The position numbers were made by a program, and so were the translations under genes. This document shows positions 8,095-15,968 of a stretch of 26,006 bases of DNA, piece after piece. The stretch lies in NCBI GenBank assembly GCA_964563885.1, contig CAZLYX010000028.1, positions 1 to 26,006 on the forward strand. Reading direction: 5' to 3'. Under the pieces are notes generated by a model. That model was given only the letters and a program-made list of their open reading frames with translations, made no database searches and was not told where the DNA came from. This DNA is from CAZLYX01 sp964563885 (GTDB lineage Bacteria; Pseudomonadota; Gammaproteobacteria; Burkholderiales; Neisseriaceae). Within the stretch, counting starts at the first letter, position 1. Each line of letters starts with the position of its first letter.

Positions 8095-8598
8095 ATGTTA
8101 GACCCTAATTTGATTGACCCAGAAATCTTCGCCGACGAAAAGCAGCAGCTGCAAGGCAGCTACTCGCTAAAAAAGTTGGATAAACGTGTTTGGTTACACG
8201 AATATTTAGCAAGCCATGATGCTGTTATCGACTATACCCTGCAAGGCGGGCGCGATAAATGGCAGCGTTTGTTTTTGAATTTGAGCGTTACGAGCACATT
8301 TCAGCTGGTGTGTCAGCGCTGTGTGAAACCGATGCCGTTTAAATTGCATGAAAGCGCGCACATCATCTTGTTTGTTGATGAACAAAGCTTAGATGAAGCG
8401 ATGCTTTCTGATGATGATTTAGAAGGTTTGCTACTTACAAAAGAACTTGATGTTCGCACTTTGGTGGAAGATCAAGTTCTGATGGCATTACCATTTGCGC
8501 CACGGCATGAGGATTGCGACAATGTTGCATTGGCCGAAGTCAATCAAGATAAGCCTAATCCATTTGCCGTATTGGCAGGGCTGAAAAACAGCCGTTAA
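8095..8598 (+). CDS. yceD: YceD family protein (DUF177), rRNA accumulation factor
   Basis: YceD/DUF177 proteins are encoded upstream of rpmF in most bacteria and have been linked to 23S rRNA accumulation; the exact activity is not settled. The 167-residue form shows the conserved CQRC pair (C73, C76) followed by VKPMPF, an acidic middle, the LVEDQVLMALPF block and the C-terminal KPNPFAVLAGLK signature. Two starts are possible: GTG at 8047 (183 residues) and ATG at 8095. I prefer 8095 because a strong promoter match spans 8057-8085 and would exclude the GTG from the transcript. Neither start has a Shine-Dalgarno sequence. rpmF follows after 42 bases. Confidence 0.88.
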   Translation: MLDPNLIDPEIFADEKQQLQGSYSLKKLDKRVWLHEYLASHDAVIDYTLQGGRDKWQRLFLNLSVTSTFQLVCQRCVKPMPFKLHESAHIILFVDEQSLDEAMLSDDDLEGLLLTKELDVRTLVEDQVLMALPFAPRHEDCDNVALAEVNQDKPNPFAVLAGLKNSR

Positions 8599-8640
8599 CC
8601 GATTTACTTTTTATATTTTATTTATTTTCAGGAGCTTGAC

Positions 8641-8820
8641 ATGGCCGTTCAAAAAAGCAAAAAATCTCCCTCTCGTCGTGGTATGAATCGTTCACATGAT
8701 GCGTTAACTGCACCTGCTTTGTCTGTAGACAGTGCAACTGGAGAGATTCACCGCCCACACCACATTTCCCCAAATGGTATGTACCGTGGTCGTAAAGTAG
8801 TTAAAGCCAAAGGTGAGTAA
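8641..8820 (+). CDS. rpmF: 50S ribosomal protein L32
   Basis: A small structural protein of the large ribosomal subunit. The 59-residue reading frame starts MAVQKSKKSPSRRGMNRSHD and ends with a basic tail, exactly the bacterial L32 pattern. The common cysteine zinc-ribbon pairs are absent, as in other proteobacterial L32 proteins (Cys-minus form). AGGAG at 8630-8634 gives a strong ribosome site. It is co-transcribed with yceD (42-base gap) and closed by a hairpin 22 bases later. Confidence 0.97.
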   Translation: MAVQKSKKSPSRRGMNRSHDALTAPALSVDSATGEIHRPHHISPNGMYRGRKVVKAKGE

Positions 8821-8841
8821 TTGCCTTTAGGCGTGTTATAG

Positions 8842-8876
8842 AAGCCAGATTATTGCTTAGCAATACTGGCTTTTTT
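8842..8876 (+). terminator. Rho-independent terminator after rpmF
   Basis: AAGCCAG (8842-8848) pairs with CTGGCTT (8866-8872). An inner TATTG/CAATA stem is stacked after a 2-base bulge, the loop is 5 bases, and T8871-T8876 forms the tail. It separates yceD-rpmF from the downstream genes. Confidence 0.85.
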
Positions 8877-9032
8877 GTATTCATTGATGCTGTAGTGTGA
8901 AATTCTTGACGATAGAAAAATCGTACCAATTCTTTTCGGTTAGTCTGCAAAGTGTCATGATTAAATATATTTCTAAAGCTCGCTTTGTGCTGGCATGGTT
9001 TATCTAAATATAAAACTCATCTAGTTAATGCT

Positions 9033-9560
9033 ATGAAACCCAAAATTTGGTATACCTACGATGACATTCATCGTGTAATAAAAACCCTGGCAGAAAAAAT
9101 TCAAGCATCCAACCATCAATATGATGCCATGATTGCCATTGGTGGTGGCGGGTTTATTCCTGCGAGAATGTTGCGTTGTTATCTTAATATTCCCATTTAT
9201 GCGGTCACTACCGCGTATTATGATGGTGATTCCGATGGGCAAACTACAGATAGTGTGCAGAAAATCCAATGGCTTGATCCATTCCCTGAACAGCTATGTG
9301 GCAAAAATATTTTGGTGGTTGACGAAGTAGACGATAGCCGCGTTACCATGGAATTTTGTTTGAACGAGTTGCTACGAGAGAATATAGCGCATATTGGTGT
9401 CGCGGTTTTGCATGAAAAATACAAACCTAAACAAGGTGTCTTACCCAAAAAAGTTGCTTACTTTAGTGGTTTGGGTGTAGAAGATTTATGGATTAATTAT
9501 CCTTGGGATGCTGTTGATATTGATGAACATAATCGCGAAGCGAGTATGTATAAAAAGTAA
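9033..9560 (+). CDS. Phosphoribosyltransferase, Xpt1/COG2236-like
   Basis: A 175-residue type I phosphoribosyltransferase, probably a purine salvage enzyme using PRPP. Seen: an IAIGGGGFIPARML segment (35-47) that lines the pyrophosphate site, and the PRPP loop ILVVDEVDDSRVTME (93-107). That loop is a variant of the standard VDDIxDTGxT form but is typical of COG2236 and yeast Xpt1 (xanthine/hypoxanthine-guanine type). The C-terminal YPWDAVDIDEH (157-167) recalls the WxxYPWDAED motif of Xpt1. The frame is open upstream to a TTG at 8985, but ATG 9033 begins the conserved part. No clear ribosome site is seen. It lies alone between rpmF and plsX, genes that are normally adjacent. Substrate is an inference. 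Confidence 0.75.
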   Translation: MKPKIWYTYDDIHRVIKTLAEKIQASNHQYDAMIAIGGGGFIPARMLRCYLNIPIYAVTTAYYDGDSDGQTTDSVQKIQWLDPFPEQLCGKNILVVDEVDDSRVTMEFCLNELLRENIAHIGVAVLHEKYKPKQGVLPKKVAYFSGLGVEDLWINYPWDAVDIDEHNREASMYKK

Positions 9561-9563
9561 TAC

Positions 9564-9575
9564 TTCAGGTAGCCT
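9564..9575 (-). repeat. DNA uptake sequence, exact, single
   Basis: TTCAGGTAGCCT three bases after the phosphoribosyltransferase stop, followed by a run of T. It has no inverted partner. Confidence 0.85.
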
Positions 9576-9680
9576 TTTTTAGCAGTTCATGGCAATGGCC
9601 GCTTTAAATATCATTGGGTACGATCGCCCACACATAAACTCAAGTAAAATTTAAAAAGTTACAGAATTAGAGGCAATATC

Positions 9681-10742
9681 ATGATTACACTGGCTGTAGA
9701 TACCATGGGTGGCGACGTCGGTTTAGCAGTGACTATTCCAGCAGCGTTGGTGTTTTTAAAACAACGAGCAGATGCACAACTTATTTTAGTGGGCGATGAA
9801 ACACAAATCACCACCGCATTAAGCAAAGCCAATGTGTCGATGGAACGTTTGTTAATTCAACACGCTTCACAAGTAGTGGGTATGGATGAAGCGCCGCAAC
9901 TTGCTTTGAAAAACAAAAAAGATTCTTCAATGCGAGTGGCGATTAATCAAGTTAAAGAAGGCAAAGCTCAGGCAGCAGTGTCGGCGGGTAATACTGGTGC
10001 GTTGATGGCTACTGCACGCTTCGTGTTGAAAACTATTGATGGCATTGAGCGTCCAGCCATTGCTAAATTTTTGCCCTCACAGAACTCAGGTTTAACCTTA
10101 ATGTTGGATTTAGGTGCCAATGTTGACTCTACTGCTGAGCAACTGGTTCAGTTTGCTATAATCGGTAGCGAGTTAGTTCATGCACTTTATCCAGAACGTG
10201 GTGTGCCTAAGGTGGGTTTGCTGAACGTTGGAACAGAAGACATTAAAGGTACAGATACTGTTAAACAAGCGTTTGCTTTATTAAAAAACAGCCATTTAAA
10301 TTTTATGGGTAACGTTGAAGGTAATGCCGTCTTTACAGGCGAAGTAGATGTGGTTGTCGCCGATGGTTTTGTGGGTAATATTATGCTCAAAAACATGGAA
10401 GGCGCAGTGAAGTTTATGAGCGATGTCATCAAAGAAGAATTTAGCCGCAATGCGGTGAATAAATTTGGTGCGCTGATGGCGATGCCAACGCTTAAGGGTT
10501 TTAAACGTCGCTTAGACCCTCGTCGTTTTAATGGTGCTATATTCTTAGGTTTACGTGGTGTAGTGGTGAAAAGCCATGGCGGTGCAGATGCGGAAGGCTT
10601 CACTTTTGCTTTAGAGCAGGCCTATCATGAAGCTAAAGCCAGTAGCATAGAGAAAATTGAACAAGGCGTGGCTGTTCAATTAGCAGCACTGGCAGAAAAG
10701 AAAATTGAGATTGAACAAGCAGCAGCGGCAAATATTGACTAA
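9681..10742 (+). CDS. plsX: Phosphate acyltransferase PlsX
   Basis: Converts acyl-ACP and phosphate to acyl-phosphate, the donor used by PlsY in the first step of phospholipid synthesis; a peripheral membrane enzyme. The 353-residue protein begins with the family hallmark AVDTMGGDVG (5-14) and contains QLALKNKKDSSMRVA, VSAGNTGALMA, LDLGANVD, NVGTEDIKGTDTV and VADGFVGNIMLK, all standard PlsX blocks. AGAGG at 9669-9673 supports the ATG. The family's usual MGGDFGP is MGGDVGL here, which I also recall from neisserial PlsX. A strong terminator follows, so fabH is transcribed separately. Confidence 0.96.
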   Translation: MITLAVDTMGGDVGLAVTIPAALVFLKQRADAQLILVGDETQITTALSKANVSMERLLIQHASQVVGMDEAPQLALKNKKDSSMRVAINQVKEGKAQAAVSAGNTGALMATARFVLKTIDGIERPAIAKFLPSQNSGLTLMLDLGANVDSTAEQLVQFAIIGSELVHALYPERGVPKVGLLNVGTEDIKGTDTVKQAFALLKNSHLNFMGNVEGNAVFTGEVDVVVADGFVGNIMLKNMEGAVKFMSDVIKEEFSRNAVNKFGALMAMPTLKGFKRRLDPRRFNGAIFLGLRGVVVKSHGGADAEGFTFALEQAYHEAKASSIEKIEQGVAVQLAALAEKKIEIEQAAAANID

Positions 10743-10756
10743 TATCGGCTTTTTGG

Positions 10757-10785
10757 AAACGAGCAGAAGATTCTGTTCGTTTTTT
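10757..10785 (+). terminator. Rho-independent terminator after plsX
   Basis: A 12-base arm at 10757-10768 pairs with 10771-10782 (one G-U pair; in practice 11 bp and a 4-base loop), ending in a T-run. It lies 14 bases past the plsX stop. Confidence 0.85.
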
Positions 10786-10851
10786 ATTGGCCAATTTAGA
10801 TGAATTAGAGAAAAAAAAGTGACAATTGAATGGTTTATGTCATAAATTACA

Positions 10852-10880
10852 TTGAGTAGTGTAGTAAGTTTCTCTACAAT
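10852..10880 (+). promoter_or_regulatory. Candidate sigma70 promoter of fabH
   Basis: TTGAGT (10852-10857), a 17-base gap, then TACAAT (10875-10880), 30 bases before the fabH start. It sits between the plsX terminator and fabH, where a new promoter is needed. Confidence 0.55.
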
Positions 10881-10910
10881 ATAACTCTTTTATGAAAAAG
10901 CGGGACCCTT

Positions 10911-11870
10911 ATGCAATACGCGCAAATTTTAGGTACTGGCAGCTATCTGCCAGCAAACCGGGTAACCAATGAAGATTTATCCAAATATGTAGAAACTACA
11001 GATGAATGGATTGTTTCACGTACCGGTATCAAAGCGCGCCATATGGCCGCTGATAATCAAAAAACCAGTGATTTAGCAGTAGAAGCAGCGCGCAACGCGT
11101 TGGCAGATGCAGGCATTCTAGCCGAAGAGATTGACTTGATTATTGTAGCAACGTCTACTCCAGATATGCAGTTTCCGGCAACTGCAACCTTGGTGCAACA
11201 TAAACTAGGCATAAGCGGATGCCCTGCATTTGATGTGCAGGCAGTTTGTGCAGGTTTTATGTATGCCGTAGCCACCGCCAATGCATACATAAAGAGTGGT
11301 ATGGCAAAGAAAGCATTGGTTATTGGCGCGGAAATATTCAGCCGTATATTAGACTGGAATGATCGTTCAACATGTGTATTGTTTGGCGACGGCGCTGGTG
11401 CAGTGATATTAGGGGCAAGTGATGATCCAGGTATTATCCACGTTAAGTTAAAAGCCGATGGCGCATATTTAGACTTATTAAAAGTGCCTAGCCAAATTGC
11501 CAACGGAGTAGTTTGTGGTACGCCGTATTTACAAATGGACGGTCCAGCAGTATTTAAATTTGCTGTTAAATCATTGACCAAAATTGGCGAAGAAGTATTG
11601 GCTGAAGCAAACATGACGGCTAAGGATATAGATTGGGTCGTGCCGCACCAAGCCAATCAACGCATTATAGAAAGTACAGTAAAACAATTGGGCTTAAGCA
11701 TGGATAAAGTGATTTTAACGGTGGCTGAGCATGGGAATACCTCAGCGGCTTCTATTCCTTTGGCTTTGGATGTTGGTATTCGGAATGGCCAAATTAAACG
11801 AGGCCAAACTTTACTATTGGAAGGCATCGGCGGTGGATTTGCTTGGGGTGCTATACTGGTAAAATATTAA
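10911..11870 (+). CDS. fabH: 3-oxoacyl-[ACP] synthase III
   Basis: Condenses acetyl-CoA with malonyl-ACP to start type II fatty acid synthesis. The 319-residue thiolase-fold protein has the Cys-His-Asn catalytic triad: C113 in QAVCAGF, H246 in VPHQANQRI and N276 in HGNTSAAS. TTDEWIVSRTGI near residue 29 and the C-terminal GGGFAWG are also typical. The ATG at 10911 is preceded by only a weak ribosome site (GCGGGA) but by a good promoter match. It lies between plsX and fabD as in other proteobacteria, except that a cold-shock-domain membrane protein is inserted before fabD. Confidence 0.97.
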   Translation: MQYAQILGTGSYLPANRVTNEDLSKYVETTDEWIVSRTGIKARHMAADNQKTSDLAVEAARNALADAGILAEEIDLIIVATSTPDMQFPATATLVQHKLGISGCPAFDVQAVCAGFMYAVATANAYIKSGMAKKALVIGAEIFSRILDWNDRSTCVLFGDGAGAVILGASDDPGIIHVKLKADGAYLDLLKVPSQIANGVVCGTPYLQMDGPAVFKFAVKSLTKIGEEVLAEANMTAKDIDWVVPHQANQRIIESTVKQLGLSMDKVILTVAEHGNTSAASIPLALDVGIRNGQIKRGQTLLLEGIGGGFAWGAILVKY

Positions 11871-11876
11871 ATTTAT

Positions 11877-11913
11877 GATGAGGCTACCTGAATGATTCAG
11901 CTAGCCTCTCATC
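11877..11913. terminator. Imperfect inverted DUS pair after fabH
   Basis: AGGCTACCTGAA (11881-11892) faces TTCAGCTAGCCT (11896-11907), a variant with one C-for-G change on that strand. GATG/CATC outside can extend the stem past a small bulge. It lies 10 bases after the fabH stop. Confidence 0.6.
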
Positions 11914-11937
11914 AATAGAAAAAATTAAAATAATTAT

Positions 11938-13389
11938 ATGACGCAAAATAAACATTACGGAATTGTCAGTGCTTGGTTCGAAGAAAAAAAAGCTGGGTAT
12001 ATTGAACCAGTTAAAGGTGAGGAAGCTACGTTGCCTCCTCAGAATATTTTATTGACTCTCAGAAATTTAGCGCCAAACTACTCATTACCGAAAATAGGTG
12101 ATGAGGTAGCTTTTGATGTAGAAACTGGTGACCACAATTTACCTTATGCTTGCAATGTTGAATTGGCTGCTTCGGTTTTAAAAGCAGGACAACTGGTTGA
12201 GGTGAAGGTGCTTGAATGGGATATTCAGCAAAACGGTGGTTATGGCGTAATGGTTGAACGTGAAGATATTCATGTTTTTGCATTAGGTCAGTTTTTGAAG
12301 CACTTTGTGGTGCCAGAGGTTGGCGATATTATAACTGGGCATTTGATTAAGCACGAGAACGAACAGTGGATGCTGGAAGACATCTGTATTTTACCAACCC
12401 CATTGTTAGTAGATCCTAGGGCTGACAAAAAAAAATTAGTGGATGCGCCTTTACTAAATCAGAAAAAAGAAGATGTAGCTGGTTCCGCTTTTGCTAATCA
12501 AACCATGGGCACATCGCCCGAATCTATTCTGGCTAATGCAGCAACACCCCAAGCACTGGTGCCTACACATCAATTTCAGCCTGTGGGTGCAGCATTGATT
12601 GAAGACGATTTACTGCGCGAGATCACGCAAGAACTTTCAGACCCAGCGCTTGACGCTGAATTCGATGCAGCATTCGGGCATAACCAAGAAAAAGAAGCAA
12701 AAACCATTTCATTTAATAATAATGCACCTGTTACCTTGCGGGGACGAATTGTTCAATGGGATGATGAGAAAGGCTATGGTCATATTCAAAATAGCCAAGA
12801 TGAAAAAAGCACTTTTTTTCATATTTCAGCTTATCATTACCAACGCCGGCGTCCTGAAATTGGTGAGTTGGTGAGTTTTTACTGTGAGTCTTCGAAGTCA
12901 TCAGGTGGCAAACAGAAAGCTATTCGAGTGATGCGCACTGAAGACGAGTTGTCGTTGTTATTAGATGAGGGTCACTGTGACAAGCGCAGCATGAGTCTAA
13001 AAACACCTAAACTGCTGCTGTATATTTTAGTAATATTAATCTATTTAATAGTATTGGCTTTTTTCTCGATTAAACTAACTATTATCAATGTCATATTGAG
13101 TGTCATCACATTTTTTGTTTACCGCCATGATAAACAAGTGTCGATTGTTAACCTCAATCGAACAGACAGCGGCTATCAAGGGCGTATTCCAGAAGATAGA
13201 TTACAGCTGCTGGCTGTTGTGGGAGGTTGGCCTGGTGGGCTTTTAGCGCGAATACACTATAAGCACAAAACCACTAAACTTAGTTTTGTCCGCATATTTT
13301 GGGTAATGGTAATTTTGCATTTCATCGTTGTTTATACGTTTTTGATTCATTATCCTGCTAACCCAATTTCTGCTTTTCTGCGCAACTAA
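11938..13389 (+). CDS. Cold-shock-domain protein with C-terminal DUF1294 membrane domain
   Basis: A 483-residue fusion of unknown function. Residues 5-75 resemble a cold-shock (OB) domain (YGIVSAWFEEKKAGYI, then IGDEVAF). Residues 82-152 look like a second, more diverged OB unit ending in a VGDIITG strand. A low-complexity, acidic linker follows (about 155-262). Residues 268-333 are a canonical cold-shock domain with RNP1-like EKGYGHI (277-283) and RNP2-like TFFHIS (292-297). Then come hydrophobic segments (about 358-377, 379-395, 453-471) framing the DUF1294 signature (IPEDRLQLLAVVGGWPGG, then HKTTKLSF). This suggests a membrane-anchored nucleic-acid binder. No ribosome site is seen at the ATG. 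It sits between fabH and fabD. CSD-DUF1294 pairs are known; the extra N-terminal domains are less usual. Confidence 0.8.
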   Translation: MTQNKHYGIVSAWFEEKKAGYIEPVKGEEATLPPQNILLTLRNLAPNYSLPKIGDEVAFDVETGDHNLPYACNVELAASVLKAGQLVEVKVLEWDIQQNGGYGVMVEREDIHVFALGQFLKHFVVPEVGDIITGHLIKHENEQWMLEDICILPTPLLVDPRADKKKLVDAPLLNQKKEDVAGSAFANQTMGTSPESILANAATPQALVPTHQFQPVGAALIEDDLLREITQELSDPALDAEFDAAFGHNQEKEAKTISFNNNAPVTLRGRIVQWDDEKGYGHIQNSQDEKSTFFHISAYHYQRRRPEIGELVSFYCESSKSSGGKQKAIRVMRTEDELSLLLDEGHCDKRSMSLKTPKLLLYILVILIYLIVLAFFSIKLTIINVILSVITFFVYRHDKQVSIVNLNRTDSGYQGRIPEDRLQLLAVVGGWPGGLLARIHYKHKTTKLSFVRIFWVMVILHFIVVYTFLIHYPANPISAFLRN

Positions 13390-13405
13390 CGCATAAGGAA
13401 TTTAT

Positions 13406-14332
13406 ATGTCTTTTGCCTTTTTCTTTCCTGGTCAAGGCTCACAAAGCTTGAATATGATGAACGGTTTTGATGGCCAAACAGTAATAAAAGCCACATTTGA
13501 CGAAGCCTCTGCCGTATTGGGGCAAGATTTATGGGCGATGATTAACGGTGAGCATGCCGAAACAATCAATGAAACTGTTAACACCCAACCTCTTATGCTG
13601 GCAGCTGGAATTGCTACTTACAGAGCCTACTTAGAAGCAGGCGGAAAAGAGCCTTCTGTGATGGCAGGTCATAGTTTGGGCGAATATACAGCCTTAGTTG
13701 TAGCGGGTAGCCTCAGCTTTGTTGACGCGTTAAAGTTGGTGCGTTTGCGTGCTGAGTTAATGCAATCGGCTGTGCCACAAGGCACTGGCTCTATGGCTGC
13801 AATATTGGGTTTGGATGATGATGCGGTACGTGCAGTGTGTGCCGAGGCTGCTCAAGGCGAAGTAGTTGAAGCGGTAAATTTCAACTCACCAGGCCAGGTG
13901 GTGATTGCTGGTTCAATAGCTGCGGTTGAACGTGCTATTGAAACAGCTAAAGCAAAAGGCGCTAAACGTGCATTACCATTACCAGTGTCGGTGCCATCGC
14001 ATTGCTTGCTGATGAAACCTGCGGCTGAAAAACTGGCAGAAGCGTTGAAAGCCGTTGATATCCAACCGCCCAAAATTCCTGTGATTCATAATGCCGATGT
14101 GGCTTCTTATAATAATGCAGAACAAATTAAAGATGCGTTAGTACGCCAATTGTATAGCCCAGTGCGCTGGACAGAAACGGTTAATGCTTTGGTGGCTCAG
14201 GGCATTATTCAATCGGCTGAGTGTGGCCCAGGTAAAGTGTTGGCGGGATTAGCTAAGCGGATAAATAAAGAAGCATCTTGCAGCGCTCTAACCAATACTG
14301 AACAGGTAAGTGCTTTTATCGCTGCCCATTGA
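13406..14332 (+). CDS. fabD: Malonyl-CoA:ACP transacylase
   Basis: Loads malonyl from CoA onto acyl carrier protein for chain extension; cytosolic. The 308-residue protein shows the N-terminal PGQGSQ (8-13), the nucleophile elbow GHSLG (88-92, S90), R115 in the LRAELMQ helix that holds the malonyl carboxylate, the catalytic H199 in SVPSHC, and the late CGPGKVLAGL oxyanion block. AAGGA at 13395-13399 gives a good ribosome site, 16 bases after the CSD-DUF1294 gene stop, so these two are likely in one transcript. Confidence 0.97.
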   Translation: MSFAFFFPGQGSQSLNMMNGFDGQTVIKATFDEASAVLGQDLWAMINGEHAETINETVNTQPLMLAAGIATYRAYLEAGGKEPSVMAGHSLGEYTALVVAGSLSFVDALKLVRLRAELMQSAVPQGTGSMAAILGLDDDAVRAVCAEAAQGEVVEAVNFNSPGQVVIAGSIAAVERAIETAKAKGAKRALPLPVSVPSHCLLMKPAAEKLAEALKAVDIQPPKIPVIHNADVASYNNAEQIKDALVRQLYSPVRWTETVNALVAQGIIQSAECGPGKVLAGLAKRINKEASCSALTNTEQVSAFIAAH

Positions 14333-14341
14333 AAAAATGGT

Positions 14342-14370
14342 TTCAACGACAAAATGAGTTTAAATATAAT
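14342..14370 (+). promoter_or_regulatory. Possible fabG promoter
   Basis: TTCAAC (14342-14347), 17 bases, then a perfect TATAAT (14365-14370), 85 bases before fabG. The -35 is a weak match. A second TATAAT at 14388-14393 has no -35. Confidence 0.35.
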
Positions 14371-14397
14371 GAGTAGCATGTATAAAATATAATTCTT

Positions 14398-14409
14398 TTC
14401 AGGTAGCCT
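14398..14409 (-). repeat. DNA uptake sequence, exact, single
   Basis: TTCAGGTAGCCT in the 122-base gap between fabD and fabG, with no inverted partner. Confidence 0.85.
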
Positions 14410-14454
14410 TGCTAACTTAATGGGCTATTTGAACCATGATTTGAGGAGCATAGA

Positions 14455-15201
14455 ATGAGTACACAAGATTTAAGTGGCAAAATTGCTTTAGTAACAGGCG
14501 CATCGCGTGGCATTGGTGCGGCAGTGGCTGATACGTTGGCACAAGCAGGTGCAAAAGTGATTGGAACGGCCACCAGCGAAAATGGTGCAACAGCCATTGA
14601 AGAGCGTTTAGGGCAATGGGGCGGCGTAGGTCGCGTCTTAAGCGTAGGTGAAGAGGGCACTATTGAAAACTTAATTACCGCTATTGAACAAGAATTTGGC
14701 AAGTTGGATATCTTGGTGAATAACGCTGGCATTACTCGCGATAATTTGTTGATGCGTATGAAAGAAGAAGAGTGGGACGACATCATGCAAATCAACTTGA
14801 AATCAGTATTCCGTGCCAGCAAGGCTGTACTGCGCGGCATGATGAAACAGCGTAGCGGTCGCATTATCAATATCACCTCTATTGTGGGCACTATGGGCAA
14901 TGCTGGGCAAACCAACTATGCTGCAGCCAAAGCTGGCCTGATGGGTTTCTCTAAATCAATGGCGCGCGAAGTGGGCAGCCGCGGCATTACGGTAAATTGT
15001 GTGGCACCAGGTTTTATTGACACTGACATGACCAAAGCCCTGCCAGAAGAGCAACGCACAGCGTTAGCGGCGGGCATTGCATTGGGTAAATTGGGCGAGC
15101 CACAAGACATTGCTGATACAGTGTTGTTTTTGGCGAGCGACCAAGGTAAATACATTACCGGTCAAACATTGCATGTAAACGGCGGCATGTTAATGCCATA
15201 A
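14455..15201 (+). CDS. fabG: 3-oxoacyl-[ACP] reductase
   Basis: Reduces 3-oxoacyl-ACP to 3-hydroxyacyl-ACP with NADPH in each elongation round. The 248-residue short-chain dehydrogenase has TGASRGIG (14-21) for cofactor binding, NNAG (89-92), and the catalytic N114, S142, Y155 and K159 (NYAAAK). The C-terminal GQTLHVNGGM is typical FabG. GAGGAG at 14443-14448 marks the start. It is followed at once by a DUS terminator. acpP and fabF, which follow fabG in enterobacteria, are not present here. Confidence 0.97.
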   Translation: MSTQDLSGKIALVTGASRGIGAAVADTLAQAGAKVIGTATSENGATAIEERLGQWGGVGRVLSVGEEGTIENLITAIEQEFGKLDILVNNAGITRDNLLMRMKEEEWDDIMQINLKSVFRASKAVLRGMMKQRSGRIINITSIVGTMGNAGQTNYAAAKAGLMGFSKSMAREVGSRGITVNCVAPGFIDTDMTKALPEEQRTALAAGIALGKLGEPQDIADTVLFLASDQGKYITGQTLHVNGGMLMP

Positions 15202-15226
15202 AGTTTTATGTTATTATATGTTCTTA

Positions 15227-15258
15227 AAAGGCTACCTGAATGTTTTCAGGTAGCCTTT
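15227..15258. terminator. Perfect inverted DUS pair after fabG
   Basis: AGGCTACCTGAA (15229-15240) and TTCAGGTAGCCT (15245-15256), with flanking AA/TT, form a 14-bp stem with a 4-base loop. It separates convergent fabG and the metallopeptidase gene. Confidence 0.85.
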
Positions 15259-15280
15259 AGTTTTATGTTAAGCACGATGA

Positions 15281-15967
15281 TTAACCAAGCCTGAATAGCT
15301 CATTGCCATATTGCTTTAGCCACGCTTTTGCGGCAGTAGTGTGTGACGTATGTTGATTAACCAACGCCCAAAAGTGTGAGCTGTGATTAGCGTGGGTGAG
15401 ATGACACAACTCGTGTATACAAACATAATCTACTACACAATCGGGTGCGCCGATTAAGCGCCAATTTAAACGAATGCCAGTGGTGCGGCGGCAAACGCCC
15501 CATAATGTTTTCGCATTGGTTAGCGCTGCTGCAGGCAGGAACAAATCAAGATGTGTCGCATGTGCTTGCAGCCGAGGCAACAGCCTTTGGCTAGCATGTT
15601 GATATAAATAATGTTTTAAGTGTAATTGCTGTTGAGTCCACGGTTGTTCAGGTAGCCACAATAAGCCATGGTCGTGTTTGATATATGCGTGCTCATGTTG
15701 CTTTAAAGTGCAGGGCTCGCCTTTAAACCAAATATAAGCTGGTGCACTGGCTTGGGTTTCTGCGTTGGGGCTGCGGGCAAGTGTTTGTTCTAATATATGC
15801 TCGTTTGTAGACAGCCATAACCGCAGTTTACGTTCGCTTAAATGCGGGGGAATATTGATGCTGATTTGCTCTTGAGAAACGGGGCGGATAATAATATTTT
15901 TCTTGGCGCTGCGTTTCAAACAGAGGTTGATTTTACGTTGGTCGCGTAGAGTATAAGATATCAGCAT
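15281..15967 (-). CDS. YgjP-like metal-dependent hydrolase (HExxH)
   Basis: A 228-residue protein of the YgjP/DUF45 (SprT-like fold) family, predicted zinc metallopeptidases whose substrates are unknown. The C-terminal motif CIHELCHLTHANHSSHFW gives H185, E186 and H189 of HExxH, with H195 as the likely third ligand. Upstream is the expected region with repeated WL and PRL blocks and the R-x-T-G-x-R-L-NW segment typical of the family. The start ATG at 15967 is one base after a DUS on the opposite strand, whose AGGT could act as a poor ribosome site. One near-DUS lies inside (15647-15658). It is convergent with fabG. Confidence 0.8.
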   Translation of the reverse strand: MLISYTLRDQRKINLCLKRSAKKNIIIRPVSQEQISINIPPHLSERKLRLWLSTNEHILEQTLARSPNAETQASAPAYIWFKGEPCTLKQHEHAYIKHDHGLLWLPEQPWTQQQLHLKHYLYQHASQRLLPRLQAHATHLDLFLPAAALTNAKTLWGVCRRTTGIRLNWRLIGAPDCVVDYVCIHELCHLTHANHSSHFWALVNQHTSHTTAAKAWLKQYGNELFRLG

Positions 15968-15968
15968 T

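Noticed and set aside
10187..11656. Long minus-strand open frames opposite plsX (10187-10603) and fabH (11057-11656)
   Set aside because: They lie wholly within strongly conserved plus-strand genes, lack ribosome sites and show no domain; they are antisense shadows of the codon pattern.
14412..14915. Minus-strand 167-codon frame opposite fabG
   Set aside because: It overlaps a clear fabG and has no recognisable protein features.
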